64,000 bases of DNA from Siphonodentalium dalli. Lineage: Eukaryota > Mollusca > Scaphopoda > Gadilida > Siphonodentaliidae. Of this stretch, positions 1 through 12,193 are shown piece by piece (position 1 is the first letter of the stretch; each line of letters begins with the position of its first letter). The translations under genes and the position numbers were made by a program. The notes under the pieces were generated by a model. It saw only the letters and a program-made list of their open reading frames with translations, was not told where the DNA came from and made no database searches. Where the stretch lies: NCBI GenBank assembly GCA_032622095.1, contig CP136065.1, positions 243,411,474-243,475,473 of the forward strand, read 5' to 3'.

Positions 1-1640
1 TGGAATATGCTATTACGCAATGTACAATATTAGTTTTCCGTATTTTGTTGTTTGAAAATATCTTGCCAAAACCACCCATGAACTTGTGCAAAATATCAGG
101 TGATCATCGTTTAAAGCTGTTATTTCAGCGTTGAACATTGACTCAATGTTGCTAGTTATGGTTGTTAGTTCAGCAGATATGTGTAACATTAGGGAGAAGG
201 GATACACACGGTAATGCGGTTGCAGAAAACATAGTACCCTTCGCGTATATGTGACCTTGGTGAATATAACCAAATATTATTTCCAGGTGTAAAGACAGTC
301 TCTGTCACAGAGTATGTGGGCAATTTTGGTCAAGTTTAGATTTTTTTAAAGAAAGTATATGGTACTCCTTTGTGTTTTGATAAATTGCTTTCATAGTATA
401 CCACCATGCATTCTTGTGATAACAGCGAAATATTCGTGTTTTATTACTTATTCTTAGGCAAAAATTACTAATATTTTAAGACACGGAGAATATAATCTAC
501 ACAATTCACCCATTACTCTATGAATATCTCTCATACTGCTCTATAGCAGTGTATTTCGAAAGGTTTGATGGTGTATATATCAAAAGAAACGATGACCGGT
601 CACATTAGTGATACTGCTATGAGCACATATATTTCGGCTTCTATGAAAGGTCACAGAATCAATTCTTCGCTATTAAATTTCATTTTACAGTGTAGTGTAC
701 ATATATATCACACGATTCAAGATAAATAGTGCAGAAAAATTTGCCTTATTCTCCCGTTTCTTTGCGGTTAAAAAGTCCAGATTTAACCATTTTATGAGAC
801 CTTGCTTTTCGCTATATCTCTCGCGATATATATTAGAGATAATTCGCACATACCCGATAAAATGTTTCTCTTATTCTCTGCAATCATTCTTCCTCACATA
901 TTTCGAGCGTGTTGTCACTCTTATGGGACTAGCTATTCAATTATGCATAAAATGTAAATTTCATTCTATTTTGGCCATTTTGGCGGCCATTTTGGGACTT
1001 CAATTCAACTTATATGGTTCACGGCTAAGCATTGTTTGTATGTATGTCAATGTATTATGAATTTGGAATTAATTGATCTACACATGACTGCATTCCCATA
1101 TGGCCTGATGGAGATGCTTCAGAATTTGAACCATTCCGAAAAATCAAGATATCTCAAAAAGCTCAACTCGGATTTTAGGGGACTTTTGACACGTTGTTCA
1201 TAAACATGTTCTTATTGATCCCTGAAAAAATCAGTTTTCCCCGATTTTTTACACTAGTGAAACCTTATGTGCCTGGACTATAAGCTGTCTGGACATCGAC
1301 GCAGTCATGTCTGGTGTTTTGCGCGACCATGTAGCTCGTGACGTCCTTATGTGCGTCGTGACGTCACGATCGGTTTCCAGGAAGAAATCATTCAAAATTG
1401 TTCATTTATGAACGATTTATTATCAAAATAAAACCAGATAACGATGCAAATTAAGAATATATGTGGATTTAAATTACAATTGATGCAATCATCTCATATT
1501 AGCGTGTGCATTATTTACAGTATGTACTTCCGGTATGACGTAACATATTCGCGGAAGGACAAATAAACAGACAAAGATCCGGATCGAAAACATTACTTGC
1601 GTCCAGCATGGACTGGCGCAAGTAATAAAAGTTTATTGTG
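1..1640. other. No gene recognised; AT-rich unique-looking DNA
   Basis: Open frames here are short and lack coding character. A short hairpin (TTACTTGCG..CGCAAGTAA) lies at about 1591-1632. I see no transposon ends. Confidence 0.5.
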
Positions 1641-2070
1641 ATATGTATATATATGTTACTTATAGTGATATGTGAAGAAGTTTGAAGCAATTTTGGACAA
1701 TTAAATATTATTATTAAGTTATATTATTAAGTTTTATACTGTAACGCCGTCGGCACGCAAGCCGGCGAGAGTTCGGTGAGGATTTCTATGAATACCTAAC
1801 ACAAGTCGAAATAAGGGATGATTAAGACAAATTTAAGAAAATAAATATAGGGATATGTATGTAGATGTATGTTGGTGATTTGTGAAGTTTGGTGCAATTT
1901 GGGCTATTGAAAGTTATGTTATCGGCATTTTTTTTTCTAATAGTTTTACGCCGTCGGCAAAGCAAGAACTCGGCAATGCAGTATCTATACACTCTTGTGT
2001 TCGGCATGTAGTTAGTCGCCGTTAATTAATTAGAGTGTTCAGTGTTGTGTTCGGTATTACAATCTGAGAC
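1640..2070 (+). repeat. Degenerate repeat copies with ACGCCGTCGGC motif
   Basis: Two related copies (about 1660-1800 and 1860-2070) share 'tgtgaagtttg.gcaattt', an AT-rich stretch, ACGCCGTCGGC and a Cys-Gly-rich tail ending near TGTGTTCGGCAT. Inverted copies lie at 3300-3660, so the LINE fragment between them is bracketed by an imperfect inverted repeat. Confidence 0.5.
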
Positions 2071-2089
2071 CACTCGGTGATACCAAGTT

Positions 2090-3046
2090 TCAAGTTTATT
2101 ATTAATATCTCTCCTTATCATAATTGACATAAGAGATCATTACAAGTAATAACATATGTGATGATATCAATGCATGAGCATGGAAGCAAAAATGTATGAT
2201 CTTTTTGTTTTGTTATTTAAATGTGATTCCAATTATAATCATGAATGTTGTATAAGTCATCACATATTTCCCCTCCGGATGCACACATACGAGTGTAAGC
2301 TCTCGAGGTGGTTACAGCGTTTCAGTAGCGCGTTTGATAAAAAGTGCAAGACCATCATTTATCTTTTCATGTCCAGAATTAAATAATTCGTACAACTTAA
2401 ATTCATTTGGTTTCGTATAAAAATATGCATCAATGTACTTTTTGCGTACTTCAGTAAGAGACTCGCAGATCAAAATAAAGTGGTATTCATGTCCCACTGC
2501 ATTCCCACAATTATTACAAATTCGTAGCGCAGCATCTGTATTTGTCCATGAGCCTGTTTCAATAGGTAGTCTATGATTTCTAGTCCTGAATTTCATAAGT
2601 TGTGTTACATTACGAATACTCAATGATGATAAATAATTTGCTCTACCAAATTCTCGTTTGATTATTTTATAAAAATCACTCTTACTTGATATTTCGACCT
2701 GGCATAGCCACTCATTTATATATATGTCATACACTTTGCGCTTGCAAGCTCCATTAAACCAGGTATTACCATATACACATTGATATAGCCAATTATCGTT
2801 CATACCTAGTTCACATAATGTACTTTTTATATTGTTAATCCAATCACATTGAAGTTGGCCTGAGCCATGCAAATCATACATCAGGGAGTAGATATGATAT
2901 ACTAGTTTGCCTTGTTTTCCAGCGATTAGTCTACCCCAGTAACCGAGATATCTTAGTTTAATTTTTAAATCAATAGGATAGATTCCAAGTTCTCCATACA
3001 AAAATATATTGGGGGTCGATTTCTTAAGACGGCAAATAAATACCAT
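2090..3046 (-). pseudogene. 3' end of a non-LTR retrotransposon (LINE) ORF2, 5'-truncated
   Basis: A 244-codon minus-strand frame (3046-2312) encodes the C-terminal tail of a LINE polyprotein. It has the RTRNHRLPIETG block typical of the region after the reverse transcriptase, then CNNCGNAVGHEYHFILIC, a CCHC-like zinc knuckle (C-x2-C...H...C), and a short C-terminal helix region. The reverse-transcriptase catalytic domain is missing, so this is a 5'-truncated copy. Its 3' flank runs left to about 2090 (AATAAACTTGAAACTTG on the minus strand). A related tail with the same knuckle sits on the plus strand at 56990-57335. Confidence 0.75.
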
Positions 3047-3230
3047 GGAGGCTTACTTTGGGCTGTGTGTGTTTTGACAGTAATAATCCATGATGTATGG
3101 ATTATCATTGGTTTCAATGGATTATGATTAAAATACTTTGGGTTCATGTGTGTTTTGACAGCAATAATCCATGTTGTATAGGATTATCATTGGATTCTAT
3201 GGAGTATTGTTAAACACACATGAAAGTTTG
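3040..3230. repeat. Two-copy tandem repeat, about 81 bp
   Basis: TTTTGACAG(T/C)AATAATCCATG occurs at about 3071 and 3152, followed both times by a 'ggattatcattgg' stretch. This gives a two-unit tandem duplication next to the truncated LINE end. Confidence 0.6.
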
Positions 3231-3299
3231 ATGTCGTAATACTCGTAACATCCTGTGTTGGTGATAGCCAGCCAACTGGATACCTGAAAGCTAATTTAT

Positions 3300-3660
3300 T
3301 AACGGTGAATGCATGCCGAACACAAGAGTGCACGGCGAAAAATTATTATAAAAACTGCCAAGAACATTATAAACTTTATTTTATATATTTCCCTTATATA
3401 CGCCTTATTTGGACTTGTGTTCGGCATTCATATAGTTAGCCGCCATCTCGCCGGACTCTGGCTTATGCGCCGACGGCGTAAAATTACTTAAAACTACCAT
3501 TAACGCAACTTTTAATCGCCCAAATTGCTTCAATATTCACATATCACTAGCTTACATATACACAGACTCCCCTACACAATTTAGTTCTTATATTTCCGTC
3601 TTTTAACCCTTATTTTAACTTGTTTTCGGTTATGTTCGGTATTCATAGTGACCCCTCCAC
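3300..3660 (-). repeat. Inverted counterparts of the 1640-2070 repeat
   Basis: Contains GCCGACGGCGTAAAATTA and two ATGCCGAACACAAG-type blocks (one as CTTGTGTTCGGCAT), i.e. the reverse complement of the units at 1640-2070. Confidence 0.5.
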
Positions 3661-3689
3661 CGTGGCCAGTCAAAAACTGCTTGTTAATA

Positions 3690-4400
3690 ATTATTTAAGA
3701 AAACAATATTTTCGTACATTTGGTCAAAATTGTGGACTGATATGGTCATCAGTTGGAAATTTTCCAACCTAAGTGTAGGTGTCAGGTTTGAAATTTCCAA
3801 CACTGGGATTCTGGGATAGCTTGAGGCTAGTCTAAGTCAAGGATTTTGCTATTTTCTTGTTCAGATTTCCAAATTTTCTCACACCGGTCGGCCCGGTGTG
3901 TCCTAGCTGTTCCCTCCCGTGGCCTAAAAGCAATTGCCAATTAGTTTAATAAACATTATTTTACTACATTTGGTCAAAATTCTGAACTGAAAAGGTTATC
4001 AGTTGGACATTTTTCAACCTATAAGTGGGGAGGGTATCAGGTTTTGAAATTTCAAACACTAGCAAATCTTGAGGCCAGTCTAGATGCTAGGATTTTGCGA
4101 GTTTCTTGTTCAGATTTCAAAATTGTCTCACACCAGTGTGTCGTGGTCCCTCCCCGTGGCTGTGTGAATTTGTCTGGGGTATATAGAACGATGGTTCTGT
4201 TCCACCATCTGGCTATAGTAGAAGAGCCATTCAGAATAGGCTATTAGGCCTGTACAGGAGCAGTTGGGTTCAAAGGGGGGGGTGCAAATGAAATTGAGCA
4301 AAACTTGTGTTTGGTTTGATTCAAGGGGAGGGGGGTGCAGTTAGAATTCCCAAGGTGACTCCAACGGAGACCATCTAGCCACATCCCTGCATACATATTG
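3690..4400 (+). repeat. Dispersed repeat with 'CAACTGATGACCAT'-type units; inverted copy at 30955-31965
   Basis: At least two internal units share 'catttggtcaaaat', 'atcagttggaaattttccaacct' (split here for length), 'tctcacaccgg' and 'ccctcccgtggcc'. The right end holds a G-rich stretch and CCATCTAGCCACATCCCTG. The region 30955-31965 is the reverse complement with more units, starting GACGTGGCTAGATGGTC. No coding capacity is evident. Confidence 0.6.
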
Positions 4401-5000
4401 ACATGAATTGCGCATGCTTGGACAGCTGTTGGATATTTGTGCAATTAAAGTAGAATAACATTTTGTGGTTTATTCCGACGATCCTCTGCAAACAATATTC
4501 GAAATCAATGTTAACATTGTATTATTCATTGATTTTTGACAACAAAACGCATAAAGTTGAAAGTGATCGAACATGGATCGAAATTAAATTGTACTTCACA
4601 AGTAAAAGTGCTGCCAGCAATGCACTCATTGAAATAAATTCTAAGGAATCAGTATAAATTACTGGACAACATGAGGACATTCAGGTATGTTTTTTATTTT
4701 CCACTAAAAAGTTCTAGTGACCGTCAGTTGACAAATCTGACATTACCATTGCCATCACTGCATCAGTCAGTCTGGTATGGTACAGTGTGGCGTGGCAGCG
4801 ACATGGGTGGGGTGGGTGGGGTATGGGAGGGGGTTGTGGTGTGTCTAAAAAAAATCAAAAGGTTAAAATGCAAAAATATTTATTTTATTTATTAATTTTT
4901 TTTCCTTTTCAATTTGAATATTTTGAATTTTTTTTTTTTAATTGAGCAAGGATTTCAATTAAATTGTTATTTAATGTCCCTGGCTCTGCCCCTATTTGAC
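4400..5000. other. No gene recognised; low-complexity G- and T-rich stretches
   Basis: Contains a G-rich TGGGGTGGGTGGGG-like stretch at about 4805-4835 and T-rich runs at 4890-4940. No coding signal is seen. Confidence 0.4.
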
Positions 5001-5019
5001 CCAGTGACCCCATTTGAAC

Positions 5020-5430
5020 AAATCTGAACCCCAGTCACCCAAGGACCCTCCATACCAAATATAAGCTAAATCGGCCCAATGGTTAATAAGAAGTCGTTCT
5101 AAGAATTACTATGGAGTTATGGCCCTGGTTTCGCAACTAATCGACCTGGTGACCTAATGAAAAAATATGAATGTGAGTCCCATAGGGAACATCCACACCA
5201 AACATGAACCCATTTGGTCTTATAGTTCTGAAAAAGAAGTCATTCTAAGAATTACTATGGAGGAATAGAGCTATGGCCCTGGTTTCGAAAACTAATTGAC
5301 CTGGTGATCTCATTTGAACAAATCTGAATGTGATCGAGTCACCTAGGAAACATCCACACCAAATATGAACCCATTCGGTCTAATAGTTCTGGAGGAGAAG
5401 ACAAATATTGACGGACGGCCGAGGAGTGAC
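5020..5430 (+). repeat. Bivalve-type repeat with GACGGACGG tail
   Basis: About two and a half units of roughly 120-125 bp share 'cacaccaaa.atgaacccatt.ggt' and 'gaattactatggag..atggccctggtttcg'. The array ends in ATTGACGGACGGCCGAGG. The form is the same as the tails at 18610, 40640 and 44390. Confidence 0.6.
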
Positions 5431-6480
5431 AACAGCTCCACCGGAGACTTCGTCTCAGGTGAGCTAAAAACACTTCAATTGTTCACTTCCGATTGCCTTT
5501 TCGCTGTCATTTTGAAAACTTTTGAGACACCGAATTGTCAATTCCTCGGGATTTGGATCTGGATTCGCCATTTTATAGTTTCAGAGTCAAATTATGCACG
5601 AAATGGCAGGCATATGCTATATATGGCAACAAGAATGTTGCATGTTTCTGTCACATTAATACATTTAGATTTTAGAGGACATTGTAGTGATTGGTAGTAC
5701 ACTCCCGGAAGTGGCTGCCATATTGCCTCAGGTACATACACGTTCACATGTTAGCGTCAAAATAGTTGAGCAGACATCCTTACGAACAAACAAATGAATC
5801 AAGTACTGGTGCCACAGTTTGTGGGATGCACTTTGGCCGACCTGGTTTCCGGACTAATATTCCAATGTTCACCATTTAATTACATATTTTCTTCATTTGT
5901 ACCTAAAATTAACAACTTTTCCATCATGAAACGCATGGAAATTTTGAATACGTTGTTATTTGGTTACATTTGGGAGTCAGGCCAGTACACAAGTGGAATA
6001 ACGCGAACACTAAATTAGTTTTTTGTTTCGAGTGAGTGGAAACCGCACAGGCTATAGATGGTGCGGTTTTGCAGCCCGACATAACCACCCACCAAAATGC
6101 CATTTCTTGGCCCCTTGACCGATTTGGACACCCCTGAACGTTGGCCAATTTGTATCGAGGTAGGATGTGTGAGGTGTATATTGGGGGACCACCATACGTC
6201 ACTCGTTGGCCTAACCCTGGTCCAATTCACCTGCCGCAACCTTGAGTAAACAAGCTTAGAAATCCGACTCAATCATTCAGAATGGAATGTGACTGATATA
6301 TAGGCCACCATCATTATTATCTGTATTTTTGTCAACGAAGCAGTTAATGAATCCATAGAATAATTGGACCCTCTCTCATTATTGCAAATAAACCTGTCAT
6401 GGTGGGTTTGTAGGGGGCACTTTCACTTTCTGTTTCTAGTGACAATGATTGCATATAGCGGACTTTATTAATCAATATTC
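5430..6480. other. No gene recognised
   Basis: The open frames at 5365-5697 and 5794-6018 have no recognisable motif. A segment at 6060-6270 has repeat-like composition, but I saw no second copy in the window. Confidence 0.35.
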
Positions 6481-6482
6481 CC

Positions 6483-6713
6483 TGTCACTAACTCGCAGCC
6501 ATATTGGATCCACCAGGTCTGGTTCCGTGGTTTCATAAATTCATCCAGCCCCGAGTCCGTGGTTTTAATGCTACAGGTCAAAGTTTTGGAGTAGCATTTC
6601 CATATATGGAGCTTTTGAATTATTCATGACTTCCATATATGGAAAGCTAAGTAAAACCACGGAACGGACCTGGTGAATCCAATATGGCCGCGAGATAGTG
6701 TAACTTAGTGACA
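6483..6713. mobile_element. MITE-like inverted repeat, about 230 bp
   Basis: The arms contain CCATATTGGATCCACCAGG (left) and CCTGGTGAATCCAATATGG (right), plus TTCCGTGGTTT / AAACCACGGAA. The arms are about 45-55 bp, with TGTCACTAA-like ends. The central part contains a smaller inverted pair, CCATATATGGA. Confidence 0.6.
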
Positions 6714-7079
6714 AGCCATATTAATCTAAAGTCATAGAGTGTTGTGCAGAAGTGCTCAAACTTGCGGGGAACGTTAAAGATACTATGACACTTAATATCC
6801 TGTTACTGGATATGTATACTATTATTTCATAATAAACCTGTTGGATCAGGTTGTATCATGATGGCATACGCTACAGTCATTATCGGGTTTAAAACTATAT
6901 TCGGCTCAAAATATATTCAGCTGAAAATGACAGTTGTTCTCATAATCTCATCTATTATGCATTCGCGAAGAAACGAGGGCGAGTCGCCGGCCAAAGCATC
7001 GAAAGATTACCTACATGTCGATCATAGAAATACAATGTGTTTTTTCATTCATAGCCTTTATTGATTAACATAATTAAAG

Positions 7080-7650
7080 ACATGTTATGGACTTATATTG
7101 GTGTGTGAAACTGTTAAGTTAGTATTCAGGCTCTATGCCAACTGGTGGAATGTAGCATTCTAATATTGTTTGCTAACCGATTTTCGATCTGCATTAAAAA
7201 CTGATATGTTCCGACGACGCTACCCCGACACAAAGAAAACTAGTATATATAATGCCACATATCTATTGATTTTATTTTGCATGTGCATTTATTGTGTATT
7301 TATATAATGTGTAAAGCGCTTAGGGCCCTTACGGGGGATAGGCGCTATATAAATATTTCCGAAAATTTCAAGCAAATCGACCGTAACACTCCATAGAAAC
7401 CATCGTCTGAACTATGCTCAATTGTAAATATTTACCTCTCGATTCGGGACGCAACTTCTGGCGATAAACTAACGAAAACGATTTCACCATCGAGAGTCGC
7501 TAAATTTAATTAATATATAAGAATGACTATGTTTGTTGCCAATTTGGATATAATATTTGTATAATATACTAGTAACTTCTTTTAGCAAGATTATTCTCCA
7601 TTTCTATTTGATCACCCTACCGGAGTGTTTCAGATCACTTTAATATTTTG
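7080..7650 (+). repeat. Dispersed repeat, second copy at 53866-54805
   Basis: Shares 'gttaagttagtattcaggc.ctatgc.aactgg', 'attgtaaatatttac', 'attcgggacgca', 'ggcgataaacta' and 'gattattctccatttc.atttgatcacc' with the second copy. Within it, at about 7308-7355, lies GTAAAGCGCTTAGGGCC...AGGCGCTATATAAAT, a hairpin of the type found at the 3' ends of many marine-invertebrate LINEs. Confidence 0.6.
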
Positions 7651-8240
7651 ACATAGAAATAAGCAATAGAGAAACAAACAAAAATTATTTTGATCAGTAA
7701 ATTACAATAATAACATTACAAATAATTAAGAGTTAGTATTGCTGGAATTATAGGTCCCTTTGTCAGGTAGGTATTGCAACCATTTTGCCAAGCGTTGACC
7801 TCCATCGCACCCAGTGCCCTTGACTGCATGAAGACAACCGCTGATTATCCCTTCTTAATTGCTACAGCATCTGATGCACTCGAAAAACCTGCAAAAATTC
7901 TCTGTTTTGACAAATGAGTCCCTGGAAAGCAAAAATGCACAGTAAAACAACAATGTAGTTCTTTCATGATATCACAAATTACAGTAAATACCTTAGTGAC
8001 CCTTGGTGTATATGAATTGTTTGCAATGATGACAATATAGTTGGCAATTTGACTACTGAATAATGGCTGGGTGAATGGTACACTTCCTATAGTCCTAGCC
8101 GATGCCTAGGTGTTGTTTCTTGACTACCAGCAACTATATGACAATTGAATCTATCTATCTAATTTGAGTAATTCAAGTAATGATAGTAATTATAAATCTG
8201 GTTACATAAATTTTCACAGCCTATTATACTGGAGTCTAAC
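7650..8240. other. No gene recognised
   Basis: AT-rich sequence with no long frame, palindrome or repeat partner that I could see. Confidence 0.35.
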
Positions 8241-8244
8241 ATAA

Positions 8245-8395
8245 CCAAATTCACCCTCTGGGGACCTCATTCTGCTTACACCTCAGCAGAATTAGGTTCC
8301 CAGTGGGTGCATTTGGTGATGCTAGCCCGCTAGACAGGGTAGCATCACTAAATCCACCCTCTGGGGACCTCATTCATATGGAGTGACTGGGGTAA
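8245..8395. mobile_element. Degenerate partial copy of the 254-bp double-hairpin MITE family
   Basis: Contains AATTCACCCTCTGGGGACC twice and GGTGATGCTAGCCCGCTA...GGGTAGCATCACTAAAT, the core of the family described at 42474-42727. The CAAGCC outer ends are missing. Confidence 0.6.
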
Positions 8396-8420
8396 TGGGT
8401 GGGTTGTACATGTGTACCTT

Positions 8421-8505
8421 GGGTGGCTATCGCTTTCCACAATAACTCAAGGATATATTAATCAATAGAGAGGTCATGTCATATCGTGGAAAGCGATAGC
8501 CACCC
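8421..8505. repeat. 20-bp perfect inverted repeat, 45-bp loop
   Basis: GGGTGGCTATCGCTTTCCAC at 8421-8440 is exactly complementary to 8486-8505. It borders the satellite to its right and could be the end of a small element. Confidence 0.6.
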
Positions 8506-8509
8506 ATTA

Positions 8510-10185
8510 TCACACAGTCATTACATATATACATAAACACCACAGACATAACAATATAGTTACCCACTGTATACATATACACCTGACCCATGCCCACGGA
8601 TGGCCATACAGCCACGCGTCACAATGCAGGCACACCGGGTATACTCCTAAACATGACCCATAACCATATAGTCACTCCATGTTTACCCATTCATCTCACC
8701 ATTGGCCATAAGGTCATCCCCTGTATACCTATTCTCCAAACGCATGGTCAAATGGACAATCAATATATACATCAACACCACAACAATGACCATAAAGTCA
8801 TTCCGGTATACATATGCACATCACCAATGGCCATATAGCCACTCGCTTCATACACATACCCTCACCCATGTTACCTGGTATACTCCTTCACCTGACCTAT
8901 GGCCATATAGTCACCCCGTGTGTACCTATTCAAAACATGCATACACGATCATGGTCAATCCTTGTATTCATATTCACCCCCAACAGTGGCCATGTCAATC
9001 CCTGTTTCCCTATTTGTCACACCCCATAGCCGAATAGCCACTCAAGATATACTAATACACCCCAGCCATGTCAGTATAGTCACTCCATGTATGCATATGC
9101 ACCTCATCCATGGTCATATAGCCACTCGCTATATACACATATCCCTCGCCCATGACAATAAAGCAACACGTGTGTGTACTGCTATAACCTACACATGACG
9201 ATACCGAAACGAGTCACCAAACAGGAACACCAGGTACATGTATACTCATACGCCTGTCACCCCCTGTATAGATGTCCATTACATTTGTGATCATACAGTC
9301 ACTACTTTGTATACCTACATGTACTCATCTCACCATTAACCATACAGTCACTACCTGTATACCTATTCGACACACATAGTCATATAACCACTCGATATAC
9401 ATATGCAGCCCACCCTAGACCATAGATTCACTCCAGGTATACATGTAACCCTCACTAATGGCCATTCAGCCCTTCCAGATATACAAAAAACCCGCACATA
9501 CGACCACTCAAACAATCCATACTTGCATATACACCTCACACATGACAATTCAGCAATTCACTGTATAATCAGACACGCCATCCATGATAACACAGCTAAG
9601 CCCTATACACCCACCAATGATAATACATCCACAATATATATAAATATACATCCCACCCGTTACCACAAGGACACTCCCTATGTACCCACACGCTCGATAA
9701 TGTCCACCCAGCTTACTCCAGGTATTCATATTCAATCATGACCGTACAGTCATTCCGTGTATACCTATACACATTACCCGTAACCGTAAAATCACTACCT
9801 ATGTATCCACACACCCCATCCATGATCATACAGACAGCACATGTGCATCCCACCATGACCTTACAGTCACTCCATATATACATGATCAACACATAGATGA
9901 CCATGTAGCTATATCCATACACCACACCAATGACCATACAGGCACACCGGATGCACCCGTACTGGATATACACAATCATACACCATACAGTCACTCCATG
10001 CATACCGATTCACCTCAATCCTGACCATGACCTCTCCCTGTATACCTAGATGCATCTTACCATGGACAACCCACTTATAACCATATAGTCACTCATTGTA
10101 TACCTACTCACATCAGTCATGACATACAATAACTCCCTGTATACCTATTCACCTCACATATGATCACAGAGTAACTCCCTGGCTA
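8510..10185 (+). repeat. Degenerate satellite, units about 45-56 bp
   Basis: About 30 imperfect repeats of a 'caccCATGgCCATATAGTCACTCC.tgTATACcTATtCAC' pattern (consensus, read by eye) fill 1.7 kb. Units have diverged and lengths vary. The many overlapping His/Thr/Pro-rich frames are by-products of the repeat. Confidence 0.75.
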
Positions 10186-10189
10186 CGAT

Positions 10190-11495
10190 CTTGGCATCCA
10201 CACTGTATCATGTAGGCATTTTTTTTATCATAATGGACCAGAATAGCCAAAGATTATGGTCCATATCAGTTCTGTCTCAAAGTTCTGCGCATTTCCTTTC
10301 AATAAATATGGCCAAAATCACAAAAGAGGTTCTCGGCAAAATTACATACTTTAAAATGAATTTGTCATGCCCCATACGGAACTGGGACAACTGGGAATAG
10401 AACATGTAGTTGTCAGTTAATTAACTAACACGTATAATAACCAAGTGAGTCACAATTTGCTACCTTTTCGGATAATGCAGAGAATGTTCGGGATATATGT
10501 AAAAAATTAGCATTTTACAAATTTGATTGCCATTTTGGAAGCCATCTTGAGCAATTTGGTCTATAAACACCGTAGTGTGACACATTTAAGATAGACCAAA
10601 ACAATAAACACCTTTCAATCCAAAGATAGTTATATTTTACCTGAAAAAAATGGTCCAAACCTGAAAACTGAATTTTTGCCAATATTTATGTCAAGTTTTT
10701 TAGAGAAAAGTCCAATATTTTTGACGATGTCAGTGGTGAAAATAGTAACAATTAACCACGGTGCATCAAATAAAGTTGCATTACTCAACCAGTTCCAAAT
10801 AGCATGAATTGATCTAGAAGATATTTGTGAACAAAATTGTCATATTTTCAACTTCCGGCGGCCATTTTGGCGGCCATCTTGGATGGTGAGTTTCAATTTT
10901 GGCCCAAAAAGTGTCATTATGTCTTAGTTTCACGAAAATATATACATTTGTATACATTTTACTAGATTTTCCGCTATAATTTTCTGTATTTCTGTATGAG
11001 GGTACCTTCATGGTGTAATCAACTCCTCCTACAGTTTTGATCGTAGATATTTGAAACTTCCTTTTTTTTGGATGCTATCACACTCGACAAAAGCCATCTT
11101 AGATGTTAAGGTTGCATTTCATTTTCTACCCTTTTTTCGGTTTCTGCAATCATTCGAACAAATATGAACCAATATCAAAATTATTAATCCAAATTTTTCT
11201 TTAAAGTTAAAAATCTTTTTTGTTGGGTTTACGGATAATGCGGGTTGAATTTGCCACAGTGAGGGTATGCTAGCACTCGAGTGCACACCTCTTGTTCATG
11301 GTGACATAGTAAATTATAAAACGAATAACAAAGCTGCGTTTCACAATTAGGCCAGTGGTGTTGCCAACACAAATAACTTGACTTCACAAAAAACAAATTT
11401 CCAACAGTAAGACCAGTGGTCAAGCACTAATAATTCACCAAACATTACCAAACCATACTCGACTGTGGATATTTATGGTTGCATTTGCCTTTGAG
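10190..11495. repeat. Repeat region with 'GCCATTTTGG.(A/G)GCCATCTT' blocks
   Basis: At least two blocks (about 10530 and 10858) of GCCATTTTGGCGGCCATCTT type occur, separated by 'taaagttgcattactcaac'-like sequence. A diverged relative lies at 22980-23440. No gene is seen. Confidence 0.45.
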
Positions 11496-11503
11496 TGCGT
11501 TAA

Positions 11504-11717
11504 CCCTTTACCCAACAGAACGGCCTTGTGCCAATGCATTCTCTTATATATGCGAGTCGACCATAGGTCGCCTCGCATATATAAGAGAATGCATTGGCTT
11601 AACACATTAAAAATTAATTTAGGCCAATGCATTCTCTTATATATGCGAGGCGACCTATGGTCGACTCGCATATATAAGAGAATGCATTGGCACAGGGCCG
11701 TTCTGTTGGGTAAAGGG
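11504..11717. mobile_element. TTAA-flanked double-hairpin MITE (piggyBac-like), 214 bp
   Basis: TTAA at 11500-11503 and 11718-11721 flank ends CCCTTTACCCAACAGAACGG and its complement. Inside are two hairpins, each built from CCAATGCATTCTCTTATATA and its complement around a CGAGTCGACCATAGGTCGCC loop, separated by a short AT spacer. The TTAA target and CCC termini are piggyBac hallmarks. The 10 bp outside each TTAA are also complementary (TTTGAGTGCG / CGCACTCAAA). Confidence 0.75.
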
Positions 11718-11959
11718 TTAACGCACTCAAACGCAGAATATCATAACAGCTCTAGCGTAGAAGTTACTAGCTATCCATGTGGACTCATCACTAACAGATA
11801 TCACTACTCAAATTGCTCACCTTGTTGCCAAGAATTCCTGCTAGAAATCACCATGAAGTAGCCATATAGTCCATTTCGCTATTAACATCATCAATAACTA
11901 GCTGACATGTGGTGCATACATTACCCAGTGGGTGTAGAACTACCTTTCCCAAACAGTAC

Positions 11960-11965
11960 ATTTAA
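11960..11965 (-). promoter_or_regulatory. Candidate polyadenylation signal (ATTAAA) for the CARF-like gene
   Basis: On the minus strand an ATTAAA hexamer lies about 220 bp past the exon E stop, just beyond the minisatellite. It is the first plausible signal there, but in AT-rich DNA such hexamers are frequent, so support is weak. Confidence 0.25.
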
Positions 11966-11968
11966 TCC

Positions 11969-12193
11969 CAAGTGGTTATAGAGAGACATCTCAATCACCA
12001 GTGGTTATAAAGACCGCTCAATCACCCGTGGTTATAAAGACTGATCAATAACCAGTGGTTATAAAGACTGATCAATAACCAGTGGCTATAAAGACCACTC
12101 AATCAACAGTGGTTATAAAGACCGTTCAATAGCCAGTGGTTATGGAGACCAGTGGTTATGGAGACCAGTGGTTATAGAGACCGATCAATCACC
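11969..12193. repeat. 27-bp minisatellite, about 9 copies, in the 3' flank of exon E
   Basis: Unit AGTGGTTATAAAGACCGCTC plus AATCACC. Two of the units are shortened to 16 bp. The last unit overlaps the exon E stop codon at 12185-12187. Confidence 0.8.

Noticed and set aside
695-1060. 121-aa plus-strand frame
   Set aside because: Composition (Phe/Tyr/Ile/Ser-rich) fits AT-rich noncoding DNA; no domain.
9403-9741. 112-aa His/Thr-rich frame, and similar ones at 8590-9198
   Set aside because: By-product of the tandem satellite; overlapping frames are open on both strands.
11475-11861. 128-aa frame on the plus strand
   Set aside because: It runs through the palindromic TTAA element; mirrored peptides (RIYKRMHW) occur wherever the hairpin core occurs.
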